From the NCBI RefSeq assembly GCF_000626635.1, contig NZ_CP007451.1:2046001-2110000 (forward strand): a stretch of DNA of 64,000 nt, given 5' to 3'. Positions 33,214 through 42,442 of this stretch are shown piece by piece. The notes below the pieces were generated by a model. It was not told the origin of the DNA. It made no database searches and worked only from the letters and a program-made list of their open reading frames with translations. The DNA is from Draconibacterium orientale. GTDB taxonomy: Bacteria; Bacteroidota; Bacteroidia; Bacteroidales; Prolixibacteraceae. The first letter of the stretch is position 1; each line of letters opens with the position of its first letter. The position numbers and the translations under genes were made by a program.

Positions 33214-34725
33214 ATGCGCAAAAAACCTACGTTAAGTTTTTGGCAGATTTGGAATATGAGTTTTGGTTTTCTGGGGATACAGTTTGGGTTTGCCCTGCAG
33301 AATGCCAATGTAAGCCGTATTTTCGAAACGCTTGGGGCCAATGTTGAAGACATCCCGATTTTGTGGATTGCCGCACCGGTTACCGGATTAATTGTTCAGC
33401 CGATTATCGGGCACATGAGCGATAAAACCTGGAACCGCCTCGGACGAAGACGGCCTTACTTTTTGTTCGGAGCCATTTTCGCTTCGCTGGCATTGTTGTT
33501 AATGCCTAACTCGCCCGCGTTGTGGGTAGCTGCCGGAACGCTTTGGATAATGGACGCGTCCATTAATGTTTCCATGGAGCCTTTCCGCGCTTTTGTTGGC
33601 GATATGCTGCCCAACGAACAACGCACCCAGGGTTTTGCCATGCAAAGCTTTTTTATTGGAACCGGTGCCGTAGTGGGATCGGTGCTTCCGTATGCAATGA
33701 CCAACTGGCTGAACATTCCGAATACGGCTCCCGAAGGAGTTATTCCTCCATCGGTGCGCTGGTCGTTTTATATTGGAGGTGTCGTTTTCTTTCTGGCCAT
33801 TCTCTGGACTATTTTTTCAACCAAAGAATACCCGCCCGAAGACCTGAAAGCCTTTGAAGAAAACGAAAGACAAACAACCAACAAAGATGAGGTGCTTAAT
33901 GAAGCGGAAGTGGCAAGCAGCCGCTTTGCTAAAGTTGGTGGAGTTATGGGGCTGCTGGGTTTGCTGATAGTAGTAGTTACAAAACTAATGGAGCTGGAAA
34001 AAGAGTTGTACATTCTCGGAGGTATTCTTTTCCTGTTCTTTTTACTGATGATGATGGCAGCTTTGCTAAAATCGCAGAAGAAGGACAAGAATGCGCTGGT
34101 GGAGATTTTCAGCGATTTATTGCGTATGCCCCTTACCATGAAACAACTGGCATTGGTGCAGTTTTTTACCTGGGTGGGTTTATTCGCTTTGTGGATTTAT
34201 GCCACCGCAGGAATTACCAGCCACGTGTACGGAACTTCGGATACCACCACAAAATTGTACAACGACGGTGCCGACTGGGTGACCATTCTTTTTGGGGTTT
34301 ATAACGGTGTGGCTGCGCTAATGGCATTTGCTTTGCCTGTAATAGCAAAGTACACCAACCGTAAAATTACGCACTTCATTAGTTTGGTAATTGGTGGTGT
34401 GAGCCTGGCTTCCATCTACCTGTTTAACGATCCAAACTGGCTGATTGTGCCCATGATTGGTGTTGGCATTGCCTGGGCAAGTATTCTATCTATGCCCTAT
34501 GCCATTCTTACTGGCTCGTTGCCATCGAATAAAATGGGAATTTACATGGGGATTTTCAACTTCTTTATTGTAATACCGCAAATTCTGGCGGCAACCATTT
34601 TGGGTTTCATGGTAAAAGATCTGTTTGGAGGAGAGTCGATTTTAGCACTCGTTTTTGGAGGAGTATCAATGGTAATAGCTGCCGTGTTGGTACTTTTTGT
34701 AAAAGACGTTGCAACTGAAAATTAA
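33214..34725 (+). CDS. MFS maltose/oligosaccharide transporter (SLC45/GPH-like)
   Basis: The 503-residue protein has about twelve membrane helices. The first is in LSFWQIWNMSFGFLGIQFGFALQ; the loop GHMSDKTWNRLGRRRPYFLFG carries the MFS signature of SLC45-like sugar transporters. A lysine/glutamate-rich cytoplasmic stretch lies near the middle (about 210-240). I chose the ATG at 33214 over the TTG at 33172 because it gives the conserved N-terminus. It probably moves maltose or short maltodextrins across the inner membrane to the maltose phosphorylase gene that starts 19 bases after it. Confidence 0.88.
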   Translation: MRKKPTLSFWQIWNMSFGFLGIQFGFALQNANVSRIFETLGANVEDIPILWIAAPVTGLIVQPIIGHMSDKTWNRLGRRRPYFLFGAIFASLALLLMPNSPALWVAAGTLWIMDASINVSMEPFRAFVGDMLPNEQRTQGFAMQSFFIGTGAVVGSVLPYAMTNWLNIPNTAPEGVIPPSVRWSFYIGGVVFFLAILWTIFSTKEYPPEDLKAFEENERQTTNKDEVLNEAEVASSRFAKVGGVMGLLGLLIVVVTKLMELEKELYILGGILFLFFLLMMMAALLKSQKKDKNALVEIFSDLLRMPLTMKQLALVQFFTWVGLFALWIYATAGITSHVYGTSDTTTKLYNDGADWVTILFGVYNGVAALMAFALPVIAKYTNRKITHFISLVIGGVSLASIYLFNDPNWLIVPMIGVGIAWASILSMPYAILTGSLPSNKMGIYMGIFNFFIVIPQILAATILGFMVKDLFGGESILALVFGGVSMVIAAVLVLFVKDVATEN

Positions 34726-34743
34726 AAAATTAAAAACACTGAG

Positions 34744-37053
34744 ATGAAGAATTATATCATTCATCACGACTGGAAAATAGTTGAAGAGGGTTTTGTTCCT
34801 GAGCATAACCGGATTTCCGAAAGTATCTTTAGTATCGGAAACGGAAAAATGGGCCAGCGCGCCAATTTCGAGGAAAAATATTCGGGCGACACGCTGAACG
34901 GAACATACGTTGCCGGTATTTATTACCCCGACAAAACCCGCGTGGGATGGTGGAAAAACGGCTATCCGGAGTATTTTGCCAAAATCATCAACTCAACCAA
35001 CTGGATTGGAATTGGAGTTGCCATTAATGGTGAAGAACTCGATCTGGCAAAGGCAAAAGTACTTTCGTTTAAACGCGAGCTCGACATGCAACACGGTTTG
35101 TTAACGCGTTGTTTTGTTGCCGAGTTGCAAAATGGTAACCAGGTTGAGGTTTGTTCGCACCGCTTTGTAAGCACTGTTGCCACAGAAATTGGTGCAATTC
35201 GCTACACGGTAAAAGCGCTTAATTTTGATGGCGAGCTAAAAGTGACGCCTTATCTCGATGGCGATGTGGAGAACGAAGACTCGAATTACGACGAGAAATT
35301 TTGGGTAGAAGTTGCCCGTGCCGTTGGCGGACCCGAAGGTTACCTCACAGTTGAAACGCTAAAAACCGGGTTTCAGTTAAGTACCGGAATGTGGTTTCAG
35401 CTGCTAAAAAACGGAAATAAAGTTGAAACAGATATCACGAACGGGGAAAGGGAGAAATATATCGAGGCATCTCAAAGTGTTTCGGTAGAGAAGGGCGATG
35501 AAATTGTTGTGGAGAAATTCTCTTCAACTGTTTCTTCCCTTGATTATGAAAAAGAAGCCCTTCCTGAAAAGGCAAAAGAAGCTGTGGATTTGGCTGTTGA
35601 GGCTGGTTTCGATGCCCTGTTCGAAAGTCATAAAAACCGCTGGCTGCAAAAATGGGCAACCAGCGATATAAAAATTGAAGGCGATGTTGCTGCTCAGCAG
35701 GGAATTCGCTTTAATATTTTTCAGCTCAATCAAACCTATTCGGGCGAAGATGAGCGGCTGAATATCGGGCCAAAAGGATTTACCGGCGAAAAATATGGCG
35801 GCGTAACGTATTGGGATACCGAGGCGTATTGTTTGCCTTTTTATTTGAGTACAGCGCCACAAAAAGTTGCGCGGAACCTGTTGGTTTACCGTCGTAAACA
35901 CCTGGAAAAAGCCATTGAAAATGCCGAAAAACTGGGCTTTAAAAATGGTGCGGCCTTGTACCCAATGGTTACCATTAACGGCGAAGAATGCCACAACGAA
36001 TGGGAAATTACTTTTGAAGAGGTTCACCGAAATGGCGCCATTGCCTATGCTATTTACGACTATATAAATTACACCGGCGATAAAGAATACCTTGCTCCGA
36101 TGGGTTTTGAGGTGTTGCTGGGTATTAGTCGTTTTTGGAGCCAACGCGTAAACTGGTCGGTTGACAAAGAAAAGTATGTAATGCTGGGCGTTACCGGGCC
36201 AAACGAATACGAAAATAACGTAAACAATAATTTCCATACCAGCTACCTGGCAGTGTGGACATTAAAATATACGCTTGAAGCTATTGATTACTTGAAAAAG
36301 GAATTCCCGTTCCTGTTCGAGGAAATGGTGAAAAAGTGGAAATTCAACGAGTTGAACGAAACCGCGCGTTGGAAGGATATCATCGATAAAATGTATTTCG
36401 CGAGAGATGAGAAGCGCGATATTTACCTGCAACAGGACGGTTTTTTGGATAAGGATTTGACTCCGGTGGCTGAACTACCGGCAGAGGATTTACCCATTAA
36501 CCAAAACTGGTCGTGGGACCGTATATTGCGCGCTCCATATATTAAACAGGCCGATACTTTGCAGAGTTTGTACCTATTTCAGGAGAACTTTACCACCGAA
36601 GAACTCAAACGACATTTCGATTTTTACGAGCCTTTGACTGTTCATGAATCGTCGTTGTCGCCATGTGTTCACTCTATTCTGGCAGCAAAAATTGGTTACC
36701 AGGATAAAGCATACGAAATGTATTTACGCACTTCTCGCCTGGATTTGGATGATTACAATAACGACACTGAAGACGGTTTGCACATTACAAGTATGGGCGG
36801 AACGTGGATGTCGTTTGTAATGGCATTTGGTGGAATGCGTGTAGTAAATAACAAACTCACTTTTAATCCGTTCCTGCCTGAATCGTGGAAATCTTACGGA
36901 TTCCGCATTGATTTTGGAGGTGCCCACCTGGAGGTGAAAAAGCAGCGGGAGTTGTTCTTAATCATCAATCATTCAGCTGTTGATGTTGCCGCAACAGTTT
37001 GGGGAACCGAACACAAAATTGCCGGAAACTCAACCCTTGAAATTAAAAAGTAA
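34744..37053 (+). CDS. GH65 maltose phosphorylase (family-level assignment)
   Basis: The 769-residue cytoplasmic enzyme has the GH65 layout: N-terminal beta-sandwich (about 1-270), a linker helix, an (alpha/alpha)6 barrel (about 320-690) and a small C-terminal beta domain. E488 in VTGPNEYENN corresponds to the general acid of characterised maltose phosphorylases. The active-site words KYGGVTYWDTEAYCLPFY and NGEECHNEWEITFEEVHRNGA are also present. The reaction is maltose plus phosphate to beta-glucose 1-phosphate and glucose. Kojibiose or trehalose phosphorylase remains possible, but the amylase context favours maltose. No beta-phosphoglucomutase gene is in the window. Confidence 0.88.
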   Translation: MKNYIIHHDWKIVEEGFVPEHNRISESIFSIGNGKMGQRANFEEKYSGDTLNGTYVAGIYYPDKTRVGWWKNGYPEYFAKIINSTNWIGIGVAINGEELDLAKAKVLSFKRELDMQHGLLTRCFVAELQNGNQVEVCSHRFVSTVATEIGAIRYTVKALNFDGELKVTPYLDGDVENEDSNYDEKFWVEVARAVGGPEGYLTVETLKTGFQLSTGMWFQLLKNGNKVETDITNGEREKYIEASQSVSVEKGDEIVVEKFSSTVSSLDYEKEALPEKAKEAVDLAVEAGFDALFESHKNRWLQKWATSDIKIEGDVAAQQGIRFNIFQLNQTYSGEDERLNIGPKGFTGEKYGGVTYWDTEAYCLPFYLSTAPQKVARNLLVYRRKHLEKAIENAEKLGFKNGAALYPMVTINGEECHNEWEITFEEVHRNGAIAYAIYDYINYTGDKEYLAPMGFEVLLGISRFWSQRVNWSVDKEKYVMLGVTGPNEYENNVNNNFHTSYLAVWTLKYTLEAIDYLKKEFPFLFEEMVKKWKFNELNETARWKDIIDKMYFARDEKRDIYLQQDGFLDKDLTPVAELPAEDLPINQNWSWDRILRAPYIKQADTLQSLYLFQENFTTEELKRHFDFYEPLTVHESSLSPCVHSILAAKIGYQDKAYEMYLRTSRLDLDDYNNDTEDGLHITSMGGTWMSFVMAFGGMRVVNNKLTFNPFLPESWKSYGFRIDFGGAHLEVKKQRELFLIINHSAVDVAATVWGTEHKIAGNSTLEIKK

Positions 37054-37087
37054 AAGTATACGATATTTAGCCTATTGTCTGTCGACA

Positions 37088-37182
37088 TTTCCCCTCGCGA
37101 GGGGAAACAGTTTTAAGCAAAATTGGAGCTTTGAAACAACCGTGAAAATTTGGTTGATGTTTGTTCCCCTTTTTAGGGGAAC
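37088..37182. repeat. Two GC-rich palindromes between GH65 and GH13 genes
   Basis: TTTCCCCTCGCGAGGGGAAA (37088-37107) is a perfect 20-bp palindrome. GTTCCCCT-TTTT-AGGGGAAC (37163-37182) is a hairpin with 8-bp arms. Both resemble the CCCCTNNAGGGG-type repeat at 53505-53620. They may be a dispersed repeat or processing hairpins in the message; a run of pyrimidines does not follow either one. Confidence 0.6.
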
Positions 37183-37234
37183 TCCCGACAGGGTAAGGGG
37201 TAAAGGAAATGTAAAATATTAAAACCAATTCATA

Positions 37235-39073
37235 ATGAAGAAACTAATCACTTTGTTTATCATCCTGCTTACATTGAATGTTGTGGGGCAGGAAGTGGCG
37301 CGAGTTGAGCCGCCAAACTGGTGGGCCGGAATGAAAAATCCTGATTTGCAATTATTGATTTATGGGAAGGATATTTCAAAAACCGATGTGGTGATCGATT
37401 ATCCGGGAGTTACTCTGGAAGCCACAACAAAAGTGGAAAATCCGAACTACCTGTTTATCGATCTGAAACTGGCAGAAGATGTAAAAGCCGGTGAATTTGA
37501 AATTCAATTTAAACAAGGCGACAAAATTGTAGATAGCTACACCTACGAATTATGGAGCCGCGAACAGGGATCGGCAAAACGCGAAGGATTTAATTCATCA
37601 GACGTAATTTACCTGATTACTCCCGACCGTTTTGTGAATGGCGATACCAGCAACGACGAGGTGGAAGGAATGAAAGAAGGCCTTGATCGCGATTATAATT
37701 ACGGCCGCCACGGTGGCGATATCCGCGGAATTATCAATTCGCTGGATTACCTGCAAGACATGGGATTTACAGCTGTTTGGTTAAATCCTGTGCTGGAAAA
37801 CGATATGCCCGAATCGTCGTACCACGGATATGCCTGTACCGATTTTTACCAGGTTGACCGGCGTTATGGCTCGAACGAAGAATACCGCGAGTTAAACGAA
37901 GAACTCGATAAACGCGGCATGAAACTGATTATGGACCTGATTTTTAACCACTGTGGATCGGAACACTGGTGGATGCACGATATGCCCATGAGCGACTGGA
38001 TAAATAATTATCCTGATATGAAAATCACCAATCACAGGCGTACAGTTAACCAGGATCCGCATGTGTCGGAAGCTGACCGGAAAGCAATGGTTGACGGCTG
38101 GTTTGTAAGCGCTATGCCCGATATGAACCAGAAAAATCCATATCTGGCTAAATACCTTATTCAAAACAGCATTTGGTGGACAGAGTATGTGGGTCTGGAA
38201 GGAATTCGCCAGGACACCTGGCCTTATCCCGACAAGAATATGATGAGCGACTGGACCAAAGAATTGCTGGTTGAGTATCCGAACTTTAATATTGTTGGCG
38301 AAGAATGGAGTTTAAATCCGGCCATTGTTTCGTACTGGCAAAAAGGAAAATACAATGCCGACGGATATAAAAATTATGCGCCAAGTATGATGGATTTTCC
38401 CTTGCAAAATGCAGTTGCCGAAGCGCTGAAAAATGAGGAGAGCTGGGATGGCGGATTGATGCAAATTTACGAAATGCTATCGAACGATTTTCAGTATCCC
38501 GCTACCGAAAACCTGACTATTTTCCCGGATAACCACGATATGTCGCGCTTTTATGTGCAGGTTGGCGAAGATGTTGATCTGCTGAAAATGGGTGTGACCT
38601 TCTTTTTAACCACCCGCGGAATTCCACAAATTTACTACGGTACCGAAATTCTGATGCGTCACGATGGAAGCGAACACGGCGATATTCGTGCCGATTATCC
38701 CGGCGGTTGGGAAGGCGACAAAGTAAATGCTTTCACCGGCGAAGGAATGAGCGATGCTGCAAAAGATATGCAGCAGTACATTTCTAAAATCCAGAACTGG
38801 CGTAAAAGTGCCGATGTAATTCACCACGGAAAATTAATGCACTTTGTTCCGGAAGATGGAACTTACACCTATTTCCGTTACAACAAAGATGAGGCGGTGA
38901 TGGTCATTCTGAATAAAAACACCGAAGCAAAAACCATAAAAACCGATCGTTTTAACGAAGTAATCGATGGTTATAAGTCGGGCAAAGAAATTATTTCAGG
39001 AAACACAATTCCGGATATCTCTGAAGTTATCGTTCCTGCAAAATCAGCAGTTATTGTTGAGTTGAATAAATAA
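37235..39073 (+). CDS. GH13 periplasmic neopullulanase/cyclomaltodextrinase-like amylase (SusA-like)
   Basis: The 612-residue protein has a signal peptide (ending VVGQ), an N-terminal E-set domain (about 20-115), a GH13 barrel and a C-terminal beta domain. The catalytic residues are D327 in GIRQDTWPYP, E356 in IVGEEWS and D435 in FPDNHDMSR. The YHGYACTDFYQVDRRYG block is typical of cyclomaltodextrinase/neopullulanase relatives and of SusA. With no lipobox or T9SS tail it should be periplasmic, cutting imported maltooligosaccharides to maltose and glucose. It fits directly after the maltose phosphorylase. Confidence 0.9.
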   Translation: MKKLITLFIILLTLNVVGQEVARVEPPNWWAGMKNPDLQLLIYGKDISKTDVVIDYPGVTLEATTKVENPNYLFIDLKLAEDVKAGEFEIQFKQGDKIVDSYTYELWSREQGSAKREGFNSSDVIYLITPDRFVNGDTSNDEVEGMKEGLDRDYNYGRHGGDIRGIINSLDYLQDMGFTAVWLNPVLENDMPESSYHGYACTDFYQVDRRYGSNEEYRELNEELDKRGMKLIMDLIFNHCGSEHWWMHDMPMSDWINNYPDMKITNHRRTVNQDPHVSEADRKAMVDGWFVSAMPDMNQKNPYLAKYLIQNSIWWTEYVGLEGIRQDTWPYPDKNMMSDWTKELLVEYPNFNIVGEEWSLNPAIVSYWQKGKYNADGYKNYAPSMMDFPLQNAVAEALKNEESWDGGLMQIYEMLSNDFQYPATENLTIFPDNHDMSRFYVQVGEDVDLLKMGVTFFLTTRGIPQIYYGTEILMRHDGSEHGDIRADYPGGWEGDKVNAFTGEGMSDAAKDMQQYISKIQNWRKSADVIHHGKLMHFVPEDGTYTYFRYNKDEAVMVILNKNTEAKTIKTDRFNEVIDGYKSGKEIISGNTIPDISEVIVPAKSAVIVELNK

Positions 39074-39088
39074 GAAATTTGAACACTG

Positions 39089-39160
39089 AGAACGCAGATT
39101 GAACAGATTCGCTCTGATCATATCTGCGTTTCTCGATTAAATCCGTGTAATCTGCGTTCT
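39089..39160. repeat. Inverted repeat (AGAACGCAGATT) between amylase genes
   Basis: AGAACGCAGATT (39089-39100) and AATCTGCGTTCT (39149-39160) are perfect inverted copies. Related ATCCGCGTAATCTGCGAGAAA words recur at about 41069-41090 and 41172-41193 after the next gene, so this is a locally dispersed repeat. Confidence 0.55.
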
Positions 39161-39166
39161 ACTATT

Positions 39167-41047
39167 ATGAAAAAACTAACATCCATCCTTTTAATTCTGG
39201 CACTTTTTGCCTGCCAGCCCACGCAAAAACAAAAGCATGCACAACCAGATTCGCCGGAAGGAAAATATGTGGTTTACCAGGTGTTTACCCGTTTGTTCGG
39301 GAATACCAACACCACCAACAAACCGTGGGGAACGATTGAAGAGAACGGAGTGGGAAAGTTCAATGATTTTACCGACCGGGCTTTGGAGGAAATTAAATCG
39401 ATGGGCGTTACACACATCTGGTACACGGGTGTTCCGCATCATGATGTAATAACGGATTATACTGCCTATGGCATTTCAAACGACGACCCCGATGTGGTAA
39501 AAGGCCGCGCCGGCTCGCCATATGCGGTGAAAGATTATTACAATGTAAATCCCGATCTGGCAGTTGATCCGGCAAACCGATTGGCCGAATTTGAAGCCTT
39601 AATCGAACGAACGCATAAACACGGCATGAAAGTAATCATCGATATCGTTCCCAACCATGTTGCCCGCAATTACCAGTCGGTTTCGAAACCTGAAGGTGTT
39701 TCCGATTTTGGCGAAAACGACGACACTTCGGTGGAGTATAAACGCGATAATAACTTCTATTACATCCCCGGCGAGGCATTTCAGGTGCCGGAATTTTTGA
39801 ATGGTTACCTGCCTTTGGGAGGCGATGCACATCCGCTGGCTGATGGAAAGTTTGATGAAAATCCGGCAAAATGGACCGGTAATGGCGCACGCTTAGCACA
39901 GCCCGGATTTTACGACTGGTACGAAACGGTAAAAGTAAATTACGGTGTAAAACCCGATGGAACATACGATTTTGATCTGCTTCCTGAAGATTTTGAAAGG
40001 GAAGATTATAGAGCTCATTACGAGTTCTGGCAGGATAAAGATGTGCCGGATTCGTGGACAAAATTCAAAGATATTGCCATTTACTGGTTAGATAAAGGCG
40101 TGGATGGTTTCCGATACGATATGGCCGAAATGGTTCCGGTGGAATTCTGGAGTTACATGAACTCGGCCCTGAAAATGAAAAAACCTGAGGCTTTTCTGTT
40201 GGCTGAAGTTTATAATCCAGCACTTTACCGCGATTATATCCGCAAAGGGAAAATGGATTACCTGTACGACAAAGTGGAGCTGTACGACACGCTAAAACAC
40301 ATTATGCAGGGGCACGGAAGCACCGATAATATTCCGGCGATTTACGATGGCTTGCAAGATATTGAACACCATATGTTGCACTTTCTTGAAAACCACGACG
40401 AGCAGCGTATTGCCAGTGATGGTTTTGCCGGAAGTGCCGAAAAAGGCAAACCTGCAATGGTGGTTTCAACTTGTTTGAGCACTTCGCCAACCATGATTTA
40501 TTTTGGACAAAATGTTGGTGAACCCGGCGATGGCGATATGGGTTTTGGCGATGAAACACGAACTTCGATATTTGATTACTGCGGTGTGCCCGCCCATCAA
40601 CGATGGATGAACAATGGAAAATTTGATGGTGGACAATCAACACCGGAAGAGAAAGCTTTGAACGAATTCTATAAAACGCTATTAAGTTTTTCTGCCCAAT
40701 CTTCAGCTTTAATGGGCGAGTACAAAGAAATTCATTCGTACAATCGCCAAAATACTGAAGGATACACCGACAAAGTATTTTCGTTTGTGCGTTGGAAAGG
40801 CGATGACCGTTTGCTGGTGGTGAGTAACTTCGGGGAAGTACCGCACAAGTTTCAATTAAAACTGGATGAACAAACGCTGAAGTCCATGCATTTAACTGAT
40901 GGTTGGTATAAACTAACCGACCAATTGACAAATGAAAAGGAATTGGTACTGGAGGTGAAAAATGGAAAGGGAAAGGTTGAACTGGCATTAGCAGGCCTGG
41001 AATCATTCATTTTGAAAATGGATGTGCTCGTTGATATTGTTGAATAA
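39167..41047 (+). CDS. GH13 alpha-amylase lipoprotein
   Basis: The 626-residue protein has a short lipoprotein signal ending LFAC (C16). The GH13 barrel holds D318 in GFRYDMAEM, E347 in LLAEVYNP and D411 in ENHDEQR. A C-terminal beta domain ends the protein, and a long insertion (about 190-290) lies in domain B. Residues following the cysteine (QPTQKQKHAQ) lack the acidic surface-export signal, so a periplasm-facing anchor is more likely than surface display; this is uncertain. It would degrade maltodextrins together with the preceding amylase. Confidence 0.9.
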   Translation: MKKLTSILLILALFACQPTQKQKHAQPDSPEGKYVVYQVFTRLFGNTNTTNKPWGTIEENGVGKFNDFTDRALEEIKSMGVTHIWYTGVPHHDVITDYTAYGISNDDPDVVKGRAGSPYAVKDYYNVNPDLAVDPANRLAEFEALIERTHKHGMKVIIDIVPNHVARNYQSVSKPEGVSDFGENDDTSVEYKRDNNFYYIPGEAFQVPEFLNGYLPLGGDAHPLADGKFDENPAKWTGNGARLAQPGFYDWYETVKVNYGVKPDGTYDFDLLPEDFEREDYRAHYEFWQDKDVPDSWTKFKDIAIYWLDKGVDGFRYDMAEMVPVEFWSYMNSALKMKKPEAFLLAEVYNPALYRDYIRKGKMDYLYDKVELYDTLKHIMQGHGSTDNIPAIYDGLQDIEHHMLHFLENHDEQRIASDGFAGSAEKGKPAMVVSTCLSTSPTMIYFGQNVGEPGDGDMGFGDETRTSIFDYCGVPAHQRWMNNGKFDGGQSTPEEKALNEFYKTLLSFSAQSSALMGEYKEIHSYNRQNTEGYTDKVFSFVRWKGDDRLLVVSNFGEVPHKFQLKLDEQTLKSMHLTDGWYKLTDQLTNEKELVLEVKNGKGKVELALAGLESFILKMDVLVDIVE

Positions 41048-41340
41048 CACGGCAAAAATCTGCGGCTATCCGCGTAATCTGCGAGAAATTTCTCTGCAAT
41101 ATCAATTTATCCTTATTAACGCGCTTAGCGCATAAAACGTAAAGTGAGAAGCAAGGAAAATTCTGCAGGTATTCGCGTAATCTGCGAGAAAAACTTTTCG
41201 ATCAAAATAAAAAACATCACAACTCGGTAAACCTTTTTAACCAACAGGTGTTTTACTGTTACAAATCTTTTTTCATAAAGGTTTACATACCATAAAAGAT
41301 GGTTTGGTTTTTGGTTTAGTTTAGGTTTAGGTTGATTGAG

Positions 41341-41377
41341 AAAGGGCTGGTTATTGAACCGGCCTTTCGTTTTTTAT
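41341..41377 (+). terminator. Possible terminator of the GH65/GH13 arm
   Basis: AAAGGGCTGGTT (41341-41352) pairs with AACCGGCCTTT (41357-41367) allowing one bulge and a wobble pair. A T run follows at 41370-41375. It lies about 290 bases after the last amylase; the intervening sequence is repeat words. Confidence 0.5.
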
Positions 41378-41386
41378 AAACGTTTA

Positions 41387-41465
41387 TTCACCCGGTGACT
41401 TTTGAGTCAACGGATGAACTGAAAGGCGTTGCGTTTCACCGGATGGCTTCGGTCCACCCGGTGAA
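41387..41465. repeat. REP palindromes upstream of the RAYT gene (one of each type)
   Basis: Type A, TTCACCCGGTGAC...GAGTCAACGGATGAA, occupies 41387-41418. Type B, TTCACCGGATGGCTTCGG...CACCCGGTGAA, occupies 41435-41465. Each can fold as an imperfect hairpin with a GTGAA/TTCAC base. Copies recur downstream of the transposase gene. Confidence 0.85.
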
Positions 41466-41512
41466 TCGTATTTTATAATATTTTTTGTAACTTGAGGCTA
41501 AGTTGATTATCC

Positions 41513-42145
41513 ATGCAATTCGAAGAAAACAATATCTATCATATTTATAATCGAGGGAACAATTCTTAAAAGATATTTTTCAATCATCAGAATTATCTTT
41601 TCTTTTTAAAAAAGATTCGAGCACACATTTTGCCTCATGCAGATGTTCTGGCATGGTGTTTAATGCCAAACCATTTTCATTTAATGGTTTACCTGAATAG
41701 TTTCGAAATTGAAGTGGAAAATAGTAATGGGGAAAGTAAGGATAAATATGGGGTAAAATGGGGTACCTGTGTTAACAAACGAAGAGATTTTTACAAATCA
41801 ATCGCTGTTTTGTTGCGTTCGTATACCAGGGCAATAAATAATCAGGAAAATAGAACAGGATCGTTATTTCAAATGAAAACGAAAGCTAAATGTTTAACTG
41901 ATAATTCTGAAATAACACCGGCATGGTTTCAAAGTAACTTTGGAACTATAGTTAATATTGAAGATCCGGAGAGAAGCTATCCACAAGTGTGTTTTAATTA
42001 TATTCATTTAAATCCGGTGTCGGGAAAATTAGTTGAAAATCAAGAAGACTGGGAGTTTTCATCCTGCCGTGATTTTTCAGGCTTACGAAATGGAACCTTA
42101 GTATGTGAAAGTAGAGTAGAAGAATTTGGATTGAAGCTGATGTAA
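41513..42145 (+). pseudogene. REP-associated tyrosine transposase (RAYT), interrupted by TAA
   Basis: From the ATG at 41513 the frame encodes MQFEENNIYHIYNRGNNS, a normal RAYT/Y1-transposase start. It hits TAA at 41567-41569 and then stays open in the same frame to 42145 (KIFFNHQNYLFF...). A single CAA-to-TAA change explains it. Downstream the HUH metal site is intact (MPNHFHLMVY), as are YTRAINNQ with the likely catalytic tyrosine and the FNYIHLNPV motif. A TTG at 41630 would give only 171 residues without the N-terminus. RAYTs move or maintain REP palindromes, and six lie around this gene. Confidence 0.85.
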
Positions 42146-42177
42146 TATTTATCCGGTGAATAGGACTTCTAACCAGG

Positions 42178-42413
42178 TTCACCGGATGGCTTTGGTCCGC
42201 CCGGTGAATCGTATTTTAGGAAGTAATAATATTCACCCGGTGACATTGAGTCAACGGGTGAAGAGGAAGGCGTTGCGTTTTACCCGATGGTTTCAGTCTT
42301 GGTCAATCTGAAAAATAAGCAGTTTCACCGGATGGCTTCGGTCCACCCGGTGAATCGTATTGTGGGAAGTAAATAATAATATTCACCCGGTGACTTTTGA
42401 GTCAACGGGTGAA
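42178..42413. repeat. REP palindromes downstream of the RAYT gene
   Basis: Type B copies lie at 42178-42208 and 42324-42354. Type A copies lie at 42232-42262 and 42382-42413. A degenerate copy sits at about 42273-42305. Each intact B copy is followed by TCGTATT and a short spacer with AAGTAATAATATTCACC leading into the next A copy. The array ends 30 bases before the M56 gene's stop codon. Confidence 0.85.
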
Positions 42414-42442
42414 TGCGTAAAAAAGGTTATTCTAATTTTCTG

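Noticed and set aside
35524-36237. 237-codon minus-strand frame inside the GH65 gene
   Set aside because: It is a shadow of a well-supported enzyme gene, with no protein signature of its own.
40302-41006. 234-codon minus-strand frame inside the third GH13 gene
   Set aside because: Shadow frame; the plus strand has a complete catalytic triad and normal codon pattern.
41381-41388. AAACGTTTA near 41.38 kb as a third LacI operator
   Set aside because: The flanks do not match (TAAACGTTTA rather than GCAAACGTTTGC) and it touches REP sequence.
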